Shown here: positions 19,277-27,262 of the stretch, piece after piece
Layout of the letters: every line of letters begins with the position of its first letter
Numbering within the stretch: position 1 is the first letter of the stretch
The notes under the pieces: generated by a model
Seen by the model: only the letters and a program-made list of their open reading frames with translations
What the model was told of the DNA's origin: nothing
The model's database searches: none
Assembly: GCA_004173515.1 (NCBI GenBank)
Contig: SECN01000007.1
Location: 1 to 50,150 of the forward strand
Direction: 5' to 3'
Length of the DNA: 50,150 bases
Source: Myxococcaceae bacterium
GTDB lineage: Bacteria; Myxococcota; Myxococcia; Myxococcales; Myxococcaceae
Made by a program: the position numbers and the translations under genes

Positions 19277-19388
19277 TTCCCAGCGCGTCGTCGCCCTGCT
19301 GACCAACACGTACGTGGAGCTCGTCGAGGAACACGCCGTCCAGCTCGGAGAGATCTTCATGGCCGCGCCCAAGGCCCCCCCGCCGTGA
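19266..19388 (+). CDS. Small ORF, 40 aa
   Basis: ATG 19266 is preceded by a perfect AAGGAG with 4-5 nt spacing, and it overlaps the stop of the upstream remnant, a translational-coupling layout. The product MLFDSQRVVALLTNTYVELV... is a single acidic amphipathic helix followed by a Pro-rich tail. Function unknown. It may be the surviving second gene of an operon whose first gene has decayed, or itself a truncated remnant. Confidence 0.35.
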   Translation: MLFDSQRVVALLTNTYVELVEEHAVQLGEIFMAAPKAPPP

Positions 19389-19549
19389 GCAGCACTGGCA
19401 AGCGGGTCCTTGAGCATGCCTTGACGGTCATCTGACCTGATGGGTATGTGCCCCTGGAGCAGATGGCGCCGACATCCAGAAGGAAGAGGCTTCACCACCT
19501 ACGCCCAATCGCACCTGCAGGCGGCTGTCCCTGTCACTGGAGTCCTTCC

Positions 19550-19951
19550 ATGAAGAACAATGAGCAGGCAACCGGGGAGGCCGCTTCCCGGCTCATCGAC
19601 CAGCGGATCCTCGACCTGGGGGGATGGCGAGGGGAGACCCTGGCCCGCATGCGGGCGCTGATCCTCGAAGCCGACCCCGAGATGACCGAGGAGTGGAAGT
19701 GGATGGGCACTCCGGTCTGGTCGCACCACGGAATTGTCTGCACCGGTGAGGCATACAAGAAGGCCGTGAAGCTCACGTTCGCCAAGGGAGCCAGACTCCC
19801 GGACCCCTCGGGCCTCTTCAATTCCAGTCTGGAGGGCAACACGCGAAGGGCGATCGACATCCATGAAGGGGAGAAGGTCGATGCGGGCGCATTCAAGGCG
19901 CTCGTGAAGGCCGCGGTGGCCCTGAATGGACTGCCGGCGAAGAAGCGGTAG
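19550..19951 (+). CDS. DUF1801 domain protein
   Basis: 133 aa from ATG 19550 with GGAG eight nt upstream. The DUF1801 (YdhG/Fe-S-like fold) pattern is clear: MRALILEADPEMTEEWKWMG followed by PVWSHHGIVCTGEAYKKAVK and LTFAKGA, then a C-terminal helix ALVKAAVALNGLP. These small cytosolic proteins lack an assigned biochemical role. Single gene, convergent with the NmrA-type reductase 24 bp away. Confidence 0.85.
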   Translation: MKNNEQATGEAASRLIDQRILDLGGWRGETLARMRALILEADPEMTEEWKWMGTPVWSHHGIVCTGEAYKKAVKLTFAKGARLPDPSGLFNSSLEGNTRRAIDIHEGEKVDAGAFKALVKAAVALNGLPAKKR

Positions 19952-19975
19952 ACACCGCGATTCCAGGTCGCCGGG

Positions 19976-20890
19976 TCAGGTCCTCTCGCGACGCTGGCGC
20001 GCCCAGGCTTCGAAGCCCATGAGCGAAAGGCCATAGGCGCTCGCGATTTCGGGCCGCGCCAGCAGCGGGGCGACGTTCATGTAGGTCATGCCCTGCGCCA
20101 CGCCGGGATGCAGGCCGGCCGCGACGGCCTCCTCGACCGTGCCGGACTGGACCCCGTACTCCTTGCCGTCGATGCGCGAGAGGATCTCTGCGACTTGAGG
20201 AAGCGTGAGCACGTCACCCGCGAGCTCCAGCGTCACGCCGTTGAACGTCGCGGGATTGATGATCGCCGCCGCGGCGGCCCGACCGACATCCTCTGGCGCG
20301 ATCCACGCGAGGGGCCGGTCGGCCTTGACCACCGTGATCAGCCGGCGCCCGTCGACGAACCCGGCGGGATCCAACATGTCGTGATCCATGAAGGTGGCGG
20401 GCAGGATGACGGTCCAGTGCTTGAAGCCCGCGTTGCGCACGAGCTCGCAGGTGGCGAACTTGTTCTCCCAGTACTGCTCGTGTGACTTCCAACGCCCCTC
20501 CGCCCAGCCCTCGACGTCGCGGTGGGCGCCCACGCCCGTCGTCGCCGTGTGCACGAACGTCTCGACGCCCTCGGCAAGCGCCGCCTCGACGAGGTTGCTG
20601 CCTTGCTGGCGCTCCTTGCTGAAGTCGACACCGGTCGCGGAGACGATGGGCGCCTGCATGGAGAAGACCGCCCGCGCCCCGGCGCAGGCGGCGCGCAACG
20701 ACGCCGGATCGTCGAGGTCCCCGACCACCACCTGGGCGCCAGCCGCCGCGAGGGCCCTGGCCTTGGGCGCCTCCGGATTGCGCACCAGCACTCGCACCGT
20801 GGAGCTGCCTTCGGCCAGCAGTGACCGGGCCGTGGCGCCGCCCTGGCGCCCCGTGGCGGCGGTGACGAGAACAAGGTTGTTGCTGCCCAT
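19976..20890 (-). CDS. NmrA-like NAD(P)-binding Rossmann protein
   Basis: 304 aa, atypical SDR. The N-terminal dinucleotide-binding motif is LVTAATGRQGGATARSLLAEG (TxxTGxxG type); a second strand shows VVVGDLDDPASLRAAC. The usual SDR Tyr-x3-Lys is not evident, as in NmrA/HSCARG sensors, so it may be a redox sensor or a reductase. ATG 20890 has AAAGGAA eight nt upstream. Divergent from a TetR regulator with two short dyads between them. Confidence 0.85.
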   Translation of the reverse strand: MGSNNLVLVTAATGRQGGATARSLLAEGSSTVRVLVRNPEAPKARALAAAGAQVVVGDLDDPASLRAACAGARAVFSMQAPIVSATGVDFSKERQQGSNLVEAALAEGVETFVHTATTGVGAHRDVEGWAEGRWKSHEQYWENKFATCELVRNAGFKHWTVILPATFMDHDMLDPAGFVDGRRLITVVKADRPLAWIAPEDVGRAAAAAIINPATFNGVTLELAGDVLTLPQVAEILSRIDGKEYGVQSGTVEEAVAAGLHPGVAQGMTYMNVAPLLARPEIASAYGLSLMGFEAWARQRRERT

Positions 20891-20907
20891 GAGCCGTTCC
20901 TTTGTAA

Positions 20908-20957
20908 GTGGGGGACCCCACCGTTTATCTTTGTGGTTGAATACGGAGGGGCACCCC
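20908..20957. promoter_or_regulatory. Paired operator sites for the TetR regulator
   Basis: Site 1 is GTGGGG-GA-CCCCAC (20908-20921); site 2 is GGGG-CA-CCCC (20948-20957). Both are followed by CGTTT (one directly, one after two extra bases), so they share a core in the same orientation. They occupy the 104-bp divergent gap, one near each start. Confidence 0.5.
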
Positions 20958-20994
20958 GTTTGTCAAGGAAGGTGCTCGTGAGGAGGAGATCGCC

Positions 20995-21546
20995 GTGGGT
21001 CGTGTGAAGCCGTTGCGCGCGGACGGGCAACGCAACCGGGAGCGGATTGTCGCGGCCGCCGCGGAGCTGGTCGGCAGGGATGGCGCGCAGGCGTCGCTCG
21101 AGGAGATCGCGCGGCGGGCGGAGGTCGGTTCGGCGACCCTGCACCGGCACTTCCCTTCGCGGCAGGCGCTGCTGGAGGCGGTGTTCCGCGATGGCGTCGC
21201 GCAGCTCTGTGCGCGGGCCGCCGCGCAACCGGGCGAGGATCCCGCCGCCGAGCTGGCGGCCTGGCTGGAGGAGGTGACGGTCTACACCGCGACCCACCGC
21301 GGGCTCGCCGTGGCGCTGCTGGCCGGTCCGGATGGACTGTCGGCCGAGGAGATCTGCTCCACCGACATGCTGCTCGACGTGCTGAAGGTCCTGGTGGCGC
21401 GGGCGTCATCCGTGGACGCGATTCGCGCCGGCGCCACGACGGAGGACCTGATGAAGCTGGCGAACGCGATCGCCGTCGCCAACGAAAACGATCCGCTCAC
21501 CGCGCGCCGGGTGTTGCGCCTCGCGCTCACCGGCATTCGCCCGTGA
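20995..21546 (+). CDS. TetR family transcriptional regulator
   Basis: 183 aa, GTG start with AGGAGGAG about 5-8 nt upstream. The HTH is typical: RERIVAAAAELVGRDGAQ, SLEEIARRAEVGSATLHRHF and PSRQALLEAVF. The C-terminal ligand domain (about 75-180) carries no recognisable ligand signature. It almost certainly controls the divergent NmrA-type gene and itself. Confidence 0.9.
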   Translation: MGRVKPLRADGQRNRERIVAAAAELVGRDGAQASLEEIARRAEVGSATLHRHFPSRQALLEAVFRDGVAQLCARAAAQPGEDPAAELAAWLEEVTVYTATHRGLAVALLAGPDGLSAEEICSTDMLLDVLKVLVARASSVDAIRAGATTEDLMKLANAIAVANENDPLTARRVLRLALTGIRP

Positions 21547-21616
21547 ACGCGGTTGGCATGTCCGTCCTCTCACCGACGGACGATGCTTCCGCGCGTGGGG
21601 CCGTCAGGGCCTTGAA

Positions 21617-21652
21617 CACGAAGGCCCCGCGACTTTCATCGCGAGGCCCGTG
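21617..21652. repeat. 36-bp structured repeat, copy 1
   Basis: 34 of 36 bases match the copy at 27067-27102. The core folds as GGCCCCGCGA / TCGCGAGGCC (one mismatch) inside outer arms CACG / CGTG. An upstream CGTGGGGCC can pair instead with the left arm (GGCCCCGCG), giving two competing stems. It lies between convergent genes, next to the terminator at 21662. Not obviously coding; short frames through it are shadows. Confidence 0.65.
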
Positions 21653-21661
21653 TCGAACAAG

Positions 21662-21687
21662 AAGGCCCTGCCCGTGGGCAGGGCCTT
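21662..21687 (-). terminator. Strong hairpin terminator of the PQQ-dehydrogenase gene
   Basis: Perfect 12-bp stem AAGGCCCTGCCC / GGGCAGGGCCTT with a 2-nt loop, 4 nt beyond the minus-strand stop codon at 21692. It could also end transcription from the TetR side. Confidence 0.65.
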
Positions 21688-21691
21688 GGGT

Positions 21692-24655
21692 TCAGCCGGC
21701 AGTCGGGCAGGTCGCGGACTCGAGGTAGAACGCCTCCCACGAGCCGACGTCGGTGGGATTGCAGATGCCCACGTTGCCGCCATTTCCGCTCTGGATGGGA
21801 GCGCCGGGGGTGTTCTCCTTCCAGTTGCGGGCGTTGCCCGTCGACGATTCAAAGCCGTAGCGGTTGCGGCCGCCGTGGACCCCGCAGGCGTAGCGGGTGA
21901 ACGCCTCCGCCGTGTTGAGCGTGGCGCTCACGGTGAGCTGGTCCGCGACCACCGCCAGGTATGCGCCGCTCGCTGCCTTGAGCTTGTACTTCGCGCCGCT
22001 CGTGACGAGCTCGAAGATCGCGCCACCGGTCTGCGTCGCGCCGAGGGCCGCGACCTTGCCCGCGCCGTCGACGGTGAGCCACTGGTCGCTGCGCTCGCTC
22101 TGGATGCGGAAGCAGGCCGCGCCGCCGCTGGTCTCGGTGTGGCACGTCGCATCACAGCCATCGCCCGACTGGGTGTTGCCATCGTCGCATTGCTCGCCGC
22201 TCTCGACGGTGCCATTGCCGCACACGGGGCCGGTGCTGCCTCCCGGGCAGGTCACCGGCTCCAGGTAGAAGCCCTCCCAGGTGCCGGCATCGGTCGGGTT
22301 GCAGGCGCCGCCATTGCCGCCGTCACCGCTCTGGATGGGCCCGTCCTGCGTGGTCTCCTTCCAATGGGGCGCGCTGCCTGACGAAGCCTGGAAGCCGACA
22401 CGCGTGCGCGCGCCGTAGCCGCAGGGAAGCTGCGTGAACGACTCCGCGCTGGAGAAGTTGGCGCTCATGGCGAGCTGGTTCGCCGCCACCGCCATGAACG
22501 CGTTGCCCGAGCCCTTGAGCTTGAACCGGGTGCCGTTCGGAACGAGCTGGAAGATCTGCCCTCCTGCTTGCGTCGTGCTGCCTGCGACGACCTTGCCCGC
22601 GACGTCGACGATGAGCCACTTGTCGGAGCGCTCGCTTTGAATCTGGTAGCAGCTCCCGCCGGAGGTCTCAGCGAACGTGGCCGTATAGGTGGCCGCGCTG
22701 CCAGGCGTGGTGAAGGTGTGCGATTGCGCGCCGCCGTCCGACCACGACGAGAACGTCCAGAACTTTCCGTTCGCGTACTGCGGCGAGTCGACGCCCACCG
22801 AGCGGACGACGCCGACCACGCTGGTCGTGTCGTGCGGCGCGGCGAAGGGCTGACCGTCCATCAGGACCTGCAGCCCGCTCGGCACGCTGGTCACCTTGAG
22901 CGGGACCGTGACCGGGAGGACGTCGCGATACGTCGTGTGGGTGAGGCCGATGGAGTCTCGCACCGTGAGCCGCAAGCGATACCAGACGTTGGCCGAGCTC
23001 TCGCCGATGCTCGGAATCGGCCAGCTCCCGCTCGCGATGCCGGTGGTGTCGGTCATGGCGGGATGGGTGTGGGTGTCGTGATGGAAGGTGATGTTCCACG
23101 TCATCGCGCTCGGCGGCAGCGCGCCGTCCTCCAGGTCGCTGGCCGAGCCGGAGAACACCAGTTGGGTGGACGCGGTGTAGGTCGCTCCCGCTGCCGGCGT
23201 CGCGATGGTGGCCACCGGCGGCTTGTTGGACGTCACCGTCAGCACCGCCTCGGCGCTGGTGGTCGACCCAAGCCCGTTGGTGACGACGGCGCGGAAGCGC
23301 GCGCCGCTGTCGGTGAGCTGCGCGGCGTTCAGCGAGTAGCTCACGGAGGTCGCGCCGGGGATGTCCACGCCGTTGCGCTGCCACCGATAGGTGAGAGGGG
23401 GCTCGCCGCTCGCCGACACCGTGAAGGTGGCCGGAGTTCCGACCGATACCAGCGTGCTCACCGGCTGCTGCGCGATGCTCGGCGGCAGCGAGGCCGTGTA
23501 GGCGATGCGGCCCACCTGGCCCGCGCCGCGCGCCAGGTAGTAGAGCGCGCCGTCGGGCCCCACATCGAGGTCCACGGGCCCCGGGGCGGCCGTCGCGAAC
23601 AGCGACTGCGCGCCGGTGTTCGGGTCGATGCGCGAGATCCAATTGTTGGTGTAATCCGCGAAGAAGTATTGACCGACGTAGGCGCTGGGAAACGCGGAGA
23701 CCGGTGGGTTGTAGAAGGCACCCCCGGCGATGCAGTTGCCGGCGGCCGTGCCGGTGCCATGCGGGTACGCGAAGAACGGCTGCGTGAGCCCCGGGCGATT
23801 CGTGAAGTAGCCCTCGGTCATCGGCCAGCCGTAGTTGGCACCGGCCTGGCCACGGTTGATCTCTTCCCAGCCGCCTTCGCCCACGTCGTTGATGAACAGG
23901 GTGCCCGTGCCGGGCTGGACGTCGAAGGTGAAGGGGTTGCGCAGCCCCATCGCCCAGGTCGCCTTGGCGAGCCCGGTGGCGGTCGCGTAGAACGGATTGT
24001 CCGTGGGAATGCTGCCGTCCGGGTTGAAGCGCAGCAGCTTTCCGAGCGGCGTGTTCAGGCTCTGCGAGTTGGAGGAGACCGCGTTCTCTCCGACCGAAAC
24101 GTAGAGCTTGCCGTCGAGTCCGAAGCGGACCGCGCCGCCGTTGTGGTTGGCGGCGTCGAGCGTCGGGAAGTCGGCGAGCACCAGCTCGCTGCCGGGAACC
24201 GCCACATTGCCGTTGGCGGTGAAGCGGCTGACCCGGTTGTGGATGCTGCCGACGACCGACGTGTAATAGACGTACAGATAATGATTGCTGAAGAAGTTGG
24301 GATCGAACGCGACGCCCATCAGCCCTCGCTCGTTGCCATTGTCCACGGCGAGCGTCACGAACGGAGTCGCCAGCAACTGGCCGTTCTGGACGATGCGCAG
24401 CGCGCCGTTCTTCTCCGAGACGAACAGGCGCCCGTCGGGCGCGAAGGTCATGGTGGTCGGCCCCTGCAGGCCATTGACGAAGACGGAGTCCGCGAAGTTG
24501 GCGTCTTGAACGACCGCGCCCGCGCGCGCGACCGCGGGCTCGGGCTCCGGTGTCGACGGCATCGAGCAGCCCACGACGAGTGAGAAGACCGCGCACGCGA
24601 CGACGAGCGGACTGGGACACCACGCGCGGACGCGCGTTCTGACCTGTGGTTGCAT
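21692..24655 (-). CDS. PQQ-dependent sugar dehydrogenase-like lipoprotein with Ig-like, Cys-rich and duplicated beta-trefoil domains
   Basis: 987 aa from ATG 24655, chosen because GGGAG precedes it (an upstream in-frame GTG at 24685 has none). Signal peptide ends in LVVGC (C30), so a lipoprotein. Residues 55-390 form a six-bladed glucose/sorbosone dehydrogenase propeller: TMTFAPDGRLFVSEK, GLMGVAFDPNF, and NHNGGAVRFG with the likely catalytic H171. Residues 392-475 are Ig-like (RWQRNG). Residues 480-590 are a second beta domain. Residues 669-803 and 848-983 are two homologous fascin-like beta-trefoil units (CYQIQSERSDKWL, CFRIQSERSDQWL). They flank a Cys-rich CGNG...GEQCDDGN repeat typical of myxobacterial surface proteins. 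It probably oxidises sugars at the cell surface, with the trefoils binding polysaccharide; both roles are inferred. Confidence 0.88.
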   Translation of the reverse strand: MQPQVRTRVRAWCPSPLVVACAVFSLVVGCSMPSTPEPEPAVARAGAVVQDANFADSVFVNGLQGPTTMTFAPDGRLFVSEKNGALRIVQNGQLLATPFVTLAVDNGNERGLMGVAFDPNFFSNHYLYVYYTSVVGSIHNRVSRFTANGNVAVPGSELVLADFPTLDAANHNGGAVRFGLDGKLYVSVGENAVSSNSQSLNTPLGKLLRFNPDGSIPTDNPFYATATGLAKATWAMGLRNPFTFDVQPGTGTLFINDVGEGGWEEINRGQAGANYGWPMTEGYFTNRPGLTQPFFAYPHGTGTAAGNCIAGGAFYNPPVSAFPSAYVGQYFFADYTNNWISRIDPNTGAQSLFATAAPGPVDLDVGPDGALYYLARGAGQVGRIAYTASLPPSIAQQPVSTLVSVGTPATFTVSASGEPPLTYRWQRNGVDIPGATSVSYSLNAAQLTDSGARFRAVVTNGLGSTTSAEAVLTVTSNKPPVATIATPAAGATYTASTQLVFSGSASDLEDGALPPSAMTWNITFHHDTHTHPAMTDTTGIASGSWPIPSIGESSANVWYRLRLTVRDSIGLTHTTYRDVLPVTVPLKVTSVPSGLQVLMDGQPFAAPHDTTSVVGVVRSVGVDSPQYANGKFWTFSSWSDGGAQSHTFTTPGSAATYTATFAETSGGSCYQIQSERSDKWLIVDVAGKVVAGSTTQAGGQIFQLVPNGTRFKLKGSGNAFMAVAANQLAMSANFSSAESFTQLPCGYGARTRVGFQASSGSAPHWKETTQDGPIQSGDGGNGGACNPTDAGTWEGFYLEPVTCPGGSTGPVCGNGTVESGEQCDDGNTQSGDGCDATCHTETSGGAACFRIQSERSDQWLTVDGAGKVAALGATQTGGAIFELVTSGAKYKLKAASGAYLAVVADQLTVSATLNTAEAFTRYACGVHGGRNRYGFESSTGNARNWKENTPGAPIQSGNGGNVGICNPTDVGSWEAFYLESATCPTAG

Positions 24656-24770
24656 CGGCTGCTTCTCCCGGTTGAGCAGGCTCACGCGGCCGGGGGACCG
24701 CGTGAACGAGGGGTGGTGCTGTCAGGTATTACCCCGAAAGCATGTTGACCGGGAAAACATATGGATATGA

Positions 24771-24790
24771 ATGCCTGCTTGGGCAGGCAT
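24771..24790 (-). terminator. Hairpin terminator after the gene at 24801-25943
   Basis: ATGCCTGC-TTGG-GCAGGCAT, a perfect 8-bp stem with a tetraloop, 10 nt beyond the minus-strand stop. Confidence 0.5.
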
Positions 24791-24800
24791 GGGGGGCATG

Positions 24801-25943
24801 TCAGGCCCTGTGGAAGGCCTTGGCGAAGAAGTTCTCGACGCGCGACTTCTCGGGCGGGATGGCGTTCGCGGGCGAGGCCACGCTCGAGGCGTTGGCGAGG
24901 GCGGGACGCAGGCCCGACGCGATGCCCGGCTTGACGTGGTGACGGAGGTCGACCGCCACGTCGGACTTCAGGTGGGTGCCCACGCCCATGGCGGTGTTGA
25001 CGTCCGCGGAGTGCTTGAGGAAGCCATTCTCCAGCCCCACCTTGCCGCCTGCCTGGGCCGCCGCGCCCGCCACCGCGCCCGCGGTGACCGAGCCGTGCAG
25101 GCGGCCCACGTGCCCGCCCGCCGTGGCGTACGCGCCCGCCGTGGCGGCCGCGCCCACCTGGCCGGAGAGCATCGCCGTGGCCGTCCTCGGATCCAGGCTG
25201 GCCACGCCCTCGGCGTAGGCGGTGGCGGAGGCCTTGGCCTCGCCCTTGACGTACCCGCCCACGTGCCGGTTGAAGTCATGGCTCGCGCTCGCCGCGACGC
25301 CCACGCCCGTCTCCGCCTTCGCCGTCAGCGCGCCCGTGTAGGCGTGCGCGTTCCTGTCGAGCGACACACCGGCCTGGGCCTGCCCCTTGAAGGTGTTCGC
25401 CTCGGCGGAGAGCTGGCCGCTCGTCACGCCCAGCCTTCCTGCGTGCGTCTTCTGCGACGTGTAGGCGGCGTGGGGGCCGTTCACCTCGGCCTGGGCCGAG
25501 TAGTGGTGCACGCCACCACCGCTGTAGCGCGAGGTGGAGGCCTGCATCGAGCCCACGTTGCCCCTCAACGTGCCGCCAGCGAAGGTGTCCTTCTGGAAGG
25601 GGTTGCCCGGCCTGTCGATGAGCATGTTCTGCCGGGCGCCCGGGGGCGCCGTGAGCTTGTTGTCACCGCCGCTCACGCTGACATCCGAGGCCTGGCCCGT
25701 CGTCTTCTCCCAGGGGCTGTAGGCAGGGCCACCCTCGGGCATGCCCGGGTGCTTCAGGGGCTTGGACTCAGGGGCCGTCGGCGCGCTCGCGACGGGCCTG
25801 GTCGCCGCGGGCCGGGTGGTCTGCGAGGACGGCGCCGAAGTGGGGAGCGTGGAGGCGCGCGCCGGAGGCTTGGGCCTGGACGCCGTGGAGGAGGGGAGCG
25901 TCGTGGAGCGGGACAAGGTCGAACCGAGGCGAGAGGTGCGCAT
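24801..25943 (-). CDS. Hypothetical Ala/Gly-rich repetitive protein under sigma-54 control
   Basis: 380 aa; family not recognised. ATG 25943 has GGAG 7 nt upstream. Residues 1-75 are Ser/Thr/Pro/Ala-rich (MRTSRLGSTLSRSTTLPSST) with no Sec signal, like the N-terminus of the other sigma-54 gene product. Residues 100-160 contain a turn-rich stretch (SVSGGDNKLTAPPGARQNML). From about 165 to 355 the sequence alternates Ala/Gly with polar residues in a loose repeat (AETGVGVAASASHDFNRHVG, GYVKGEAKASATAYAEGVAS, GKVGLENGFLKHSADVNTAM). This resembles the Ala/Gly repeat stalks seen before toxin domains in some exported proteins, but no toxin domain follows. It could be a structural or surface protein. 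No cysteine catalytic motifs. Confidence 0.75.
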   Translation of the reverse strand: MRTSRLGSTLSRSTTLPSSTASRPKPPARASTLPTSAPSSQTTRPAATRPVASAPTAPESKPLKHPGMPEGGPAYSPWEKTTGQASDVSVSGGDNKLTAPPGARQNMLIDRPGNPFQKDTFAGGTLRGNVGSMQASTSRYSGGGVHHYSAQAEVNGPHAAYTSQKTHAGRLGVTSGQLSAEANTFKGQAQAGVSLDRNAHAYTGALTAKAETGVGVAASASHDFNRHVGGYVKGEAKASATAYAEGVASLDPRTATAMLSGQVGAAATAGAYATAGGHVGRLHGSVTAGAVAGAAAQAGGKVGLENGFLKHSADVNTAMGVGTHLKSDVAVDLRHHVKPGIASGLRPALANASSVASPANAIPPEKSRVENFFAKAFHRA

Positions 25944-26000
25944 GGCGGGCTCCTGAAGAGGTGCGGCGGAAGGGTTCAGTGCAGCGATGCCCTGTCCGAC

Positions 26001-26016
26001 TGCATCCGACATGCCA
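26001..26016 (-). promoter_or_regulatory. Sigma-54 (-24/-12) promoter
   Basis: On the minus strand TGGCATGTCGGATGCA: GG and GC are 10 bp apart, and the -24 half TGGCATG is identical to that of the promoter at 15726. Transcription would start near 25990, about 47 nt before the ATG at 25943. Confidence 0.75.
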
Positions 26017-26101
26017 TGCTCAGGTGGAACGATGTGGAGAAGGCCCCTCCCTGGTTTCAAGGGGTTGGCGGGAGGGGCGCCGAAGGGGAGGTGAGGGCCC
26101 T

Positions 26102-26138
26102 GGTGACTGGGGTCATCAGCGCAGGGACAGCAGTCATC
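26102..26138 (-). promoter_or_regulatory. Tandem enhancer sites (UAS) for the sigma-54 promoter at 26001
   Basis: GGTGACTGGGGTCATC (26102-26117, one mismatch to the first site at 15603) and AGGGACAGCAGTCATC (26123-26138, weaker, 12/16 to the consensus), 21 bp apart. The pair is centred about 118 bp upstream of the -12 element, the same distance as at the other gene. The surrounding 25944-26314 (371 bp) contains no supported gene. Confidence 0.65.
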
Positions 26139-26314
26139 CCCCCGCGCTGGAGGAGGCCTTCAACGCGCGATTCCATCGAGCGCGGCGATGCTCTTCGCCG
26201 GCAGCACGCGTGACGCCGCGGCCACCCTCGGTGTCGCGCCCAGCCCGACTTCGCGACGTTCTCCACGCCCGATGAGACGGGCGCGAGTCCTGGCCGAAGG
26301 GCGGCATGGGGTCC

Positions 26315-27034
26315 TCAGCGACCAGGGATGCCGTGCACGCACGAGTCGTAGAGCGCCAGCGTGACCTTCGTGGTCTTCCTTGCCCGCAGCCAAGGCACGC
26401 CGTGAAGCTCGAGGTCCACCGCGCAGATGACAATGGGCCTTCTTCGGGCGACGTCCTCGAGGCGGCGGAGCACGGCGGACAACATCTCGCCGTTGAAGGG
26501 GGAGTACAGGAAGAAGACCGACCCATCGAGCTCGGCGTCGGCGACGTTGGCGTGAACGAACGAGACGCGCGGAAGGGCCAGCCCGGCGCAGCGTTCCTTC
26601 GCCCGGCGAACAAGGGGCTCCTGGAGCTCCACGCCACAGGCTCGCGCCCCGGACAGCAGGTGGGCGAGGATCACCACGCGACCCAGGCCCGAGCCGAGAT
26701 CGACGAACTCGTCGTCGGGTCGGAGTGGCACCTCGGCCACCATCGCCAGGATCTCGTCCACGCCACTCGGCAGATAGGGCACCGCCCCGCGTGGGAGGTT
26801 CTCGATGTCTGCCGGCGGCTCATCGAACCCGAAGAGCTCGTCGAGCCAACGGTCCCGATCGAGATAGGGCACCGAGAGAAGGAACTCGAGGAGCGCGTCC
26901 CCACGCAGCGCACCGGACTTGAGCTCGGCGCGCGCCATCCGCATCCGAGCCCGAAGGGAGTCGTCCACCGAGGGCTCTTCCGAGGACCCGTGCGGCGAGC
27001 TTGTCGTTGGTGTTGAGCGTCGTCTTGGACGCAT
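26315..27034 (-). CDS. Class I SAM-dependent methyltransferase-like protein
   Basis: 239 aa, ATG 27034. An N-terminal helical region (1-85) precedes a Rossmann SAM domain: FVDLGSGLGRVVILAHLLSG (motif I), then ACGVELQEPLVRRAKERC (acidic loop at VEL), SFVHANVADAEL and VFFLYSPFNGEML. The arrangement DLGSGLGR...E resembles the DOT1-like/protein methyltransferase branch found in bacteria, but the substrate is unknown. A structured repeat (27067-27102) lies just upstream. Divergent from the acetyltransferase gene. Confidence 0.8.
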   Translation of the reverse strand: MRPRRRSTPTTSSPHGSSEEPSVDDSLRARMRMARAELKSGALRGDALLEFLLSVPYLDRDRWLDELFGFDEPPADIENLPRGAVPYLPSGVDEILAMVAEVPLRPDDEFVDLGSGLGRVVILAHLLSGARACGVELQEPLVRRAKERCAGLALPRVSFVHANVADAELDGSVFFLYSPFNGEMLSAVLRRLEDVARRRPIVICAVDLELHGVPWLRARKTTKVTLALYDSCVHGIPGR

Positions 27035-27066
27035 GGTGAAGGAATCCCTGCGACGCGGGGCCTCGG

Positions 27067-27102
27067 CACGAAGGCCCCGCGATGTTCATCGCGAGGCCCG
27101 TG
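27067..27102. repeat. 36-bp structured repeat, copy 2
   Basis: Matches copy 1 (21617-21652) at 34/36 positions, differing only at two loop bases. Upstream, CGCGGGGCCT (about 27054-27063) is a perfect complement of AGGCCCCGCG inside the repeat, so here too two stems compete. This copy sits between divergent genes, so it is not simply a terminator. Confidence 0.65.
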
Positions 27103-27262
27103 GAAAGCAAAGAGGCCTTCTCGAGGTGTTGGAGTGGGGGCATGTCGGAGACGCCAGCTCTCGCTGCGGGGTGAAGGACTCGACCCGGCTGTCGACGATG
27201 GAGGGGCCGTCGGGGGGCCCGCACGCTGGACGTGCGCGTGGGGAGAGCGGGAAGCTCCTGGC

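Noticed and set aside
22568..24583. Long plus-strand frame opposite the PQQ-dehydrogenase gene
   Set aside because: Arg/Val/Gly-rich shadow of a clearly recognised minus-strand gene.
26160..26314. Minus-strand tail ASRVLPAKSIAALDGIAR
   Set aside because: Too short and isolated to support a gene remnant.
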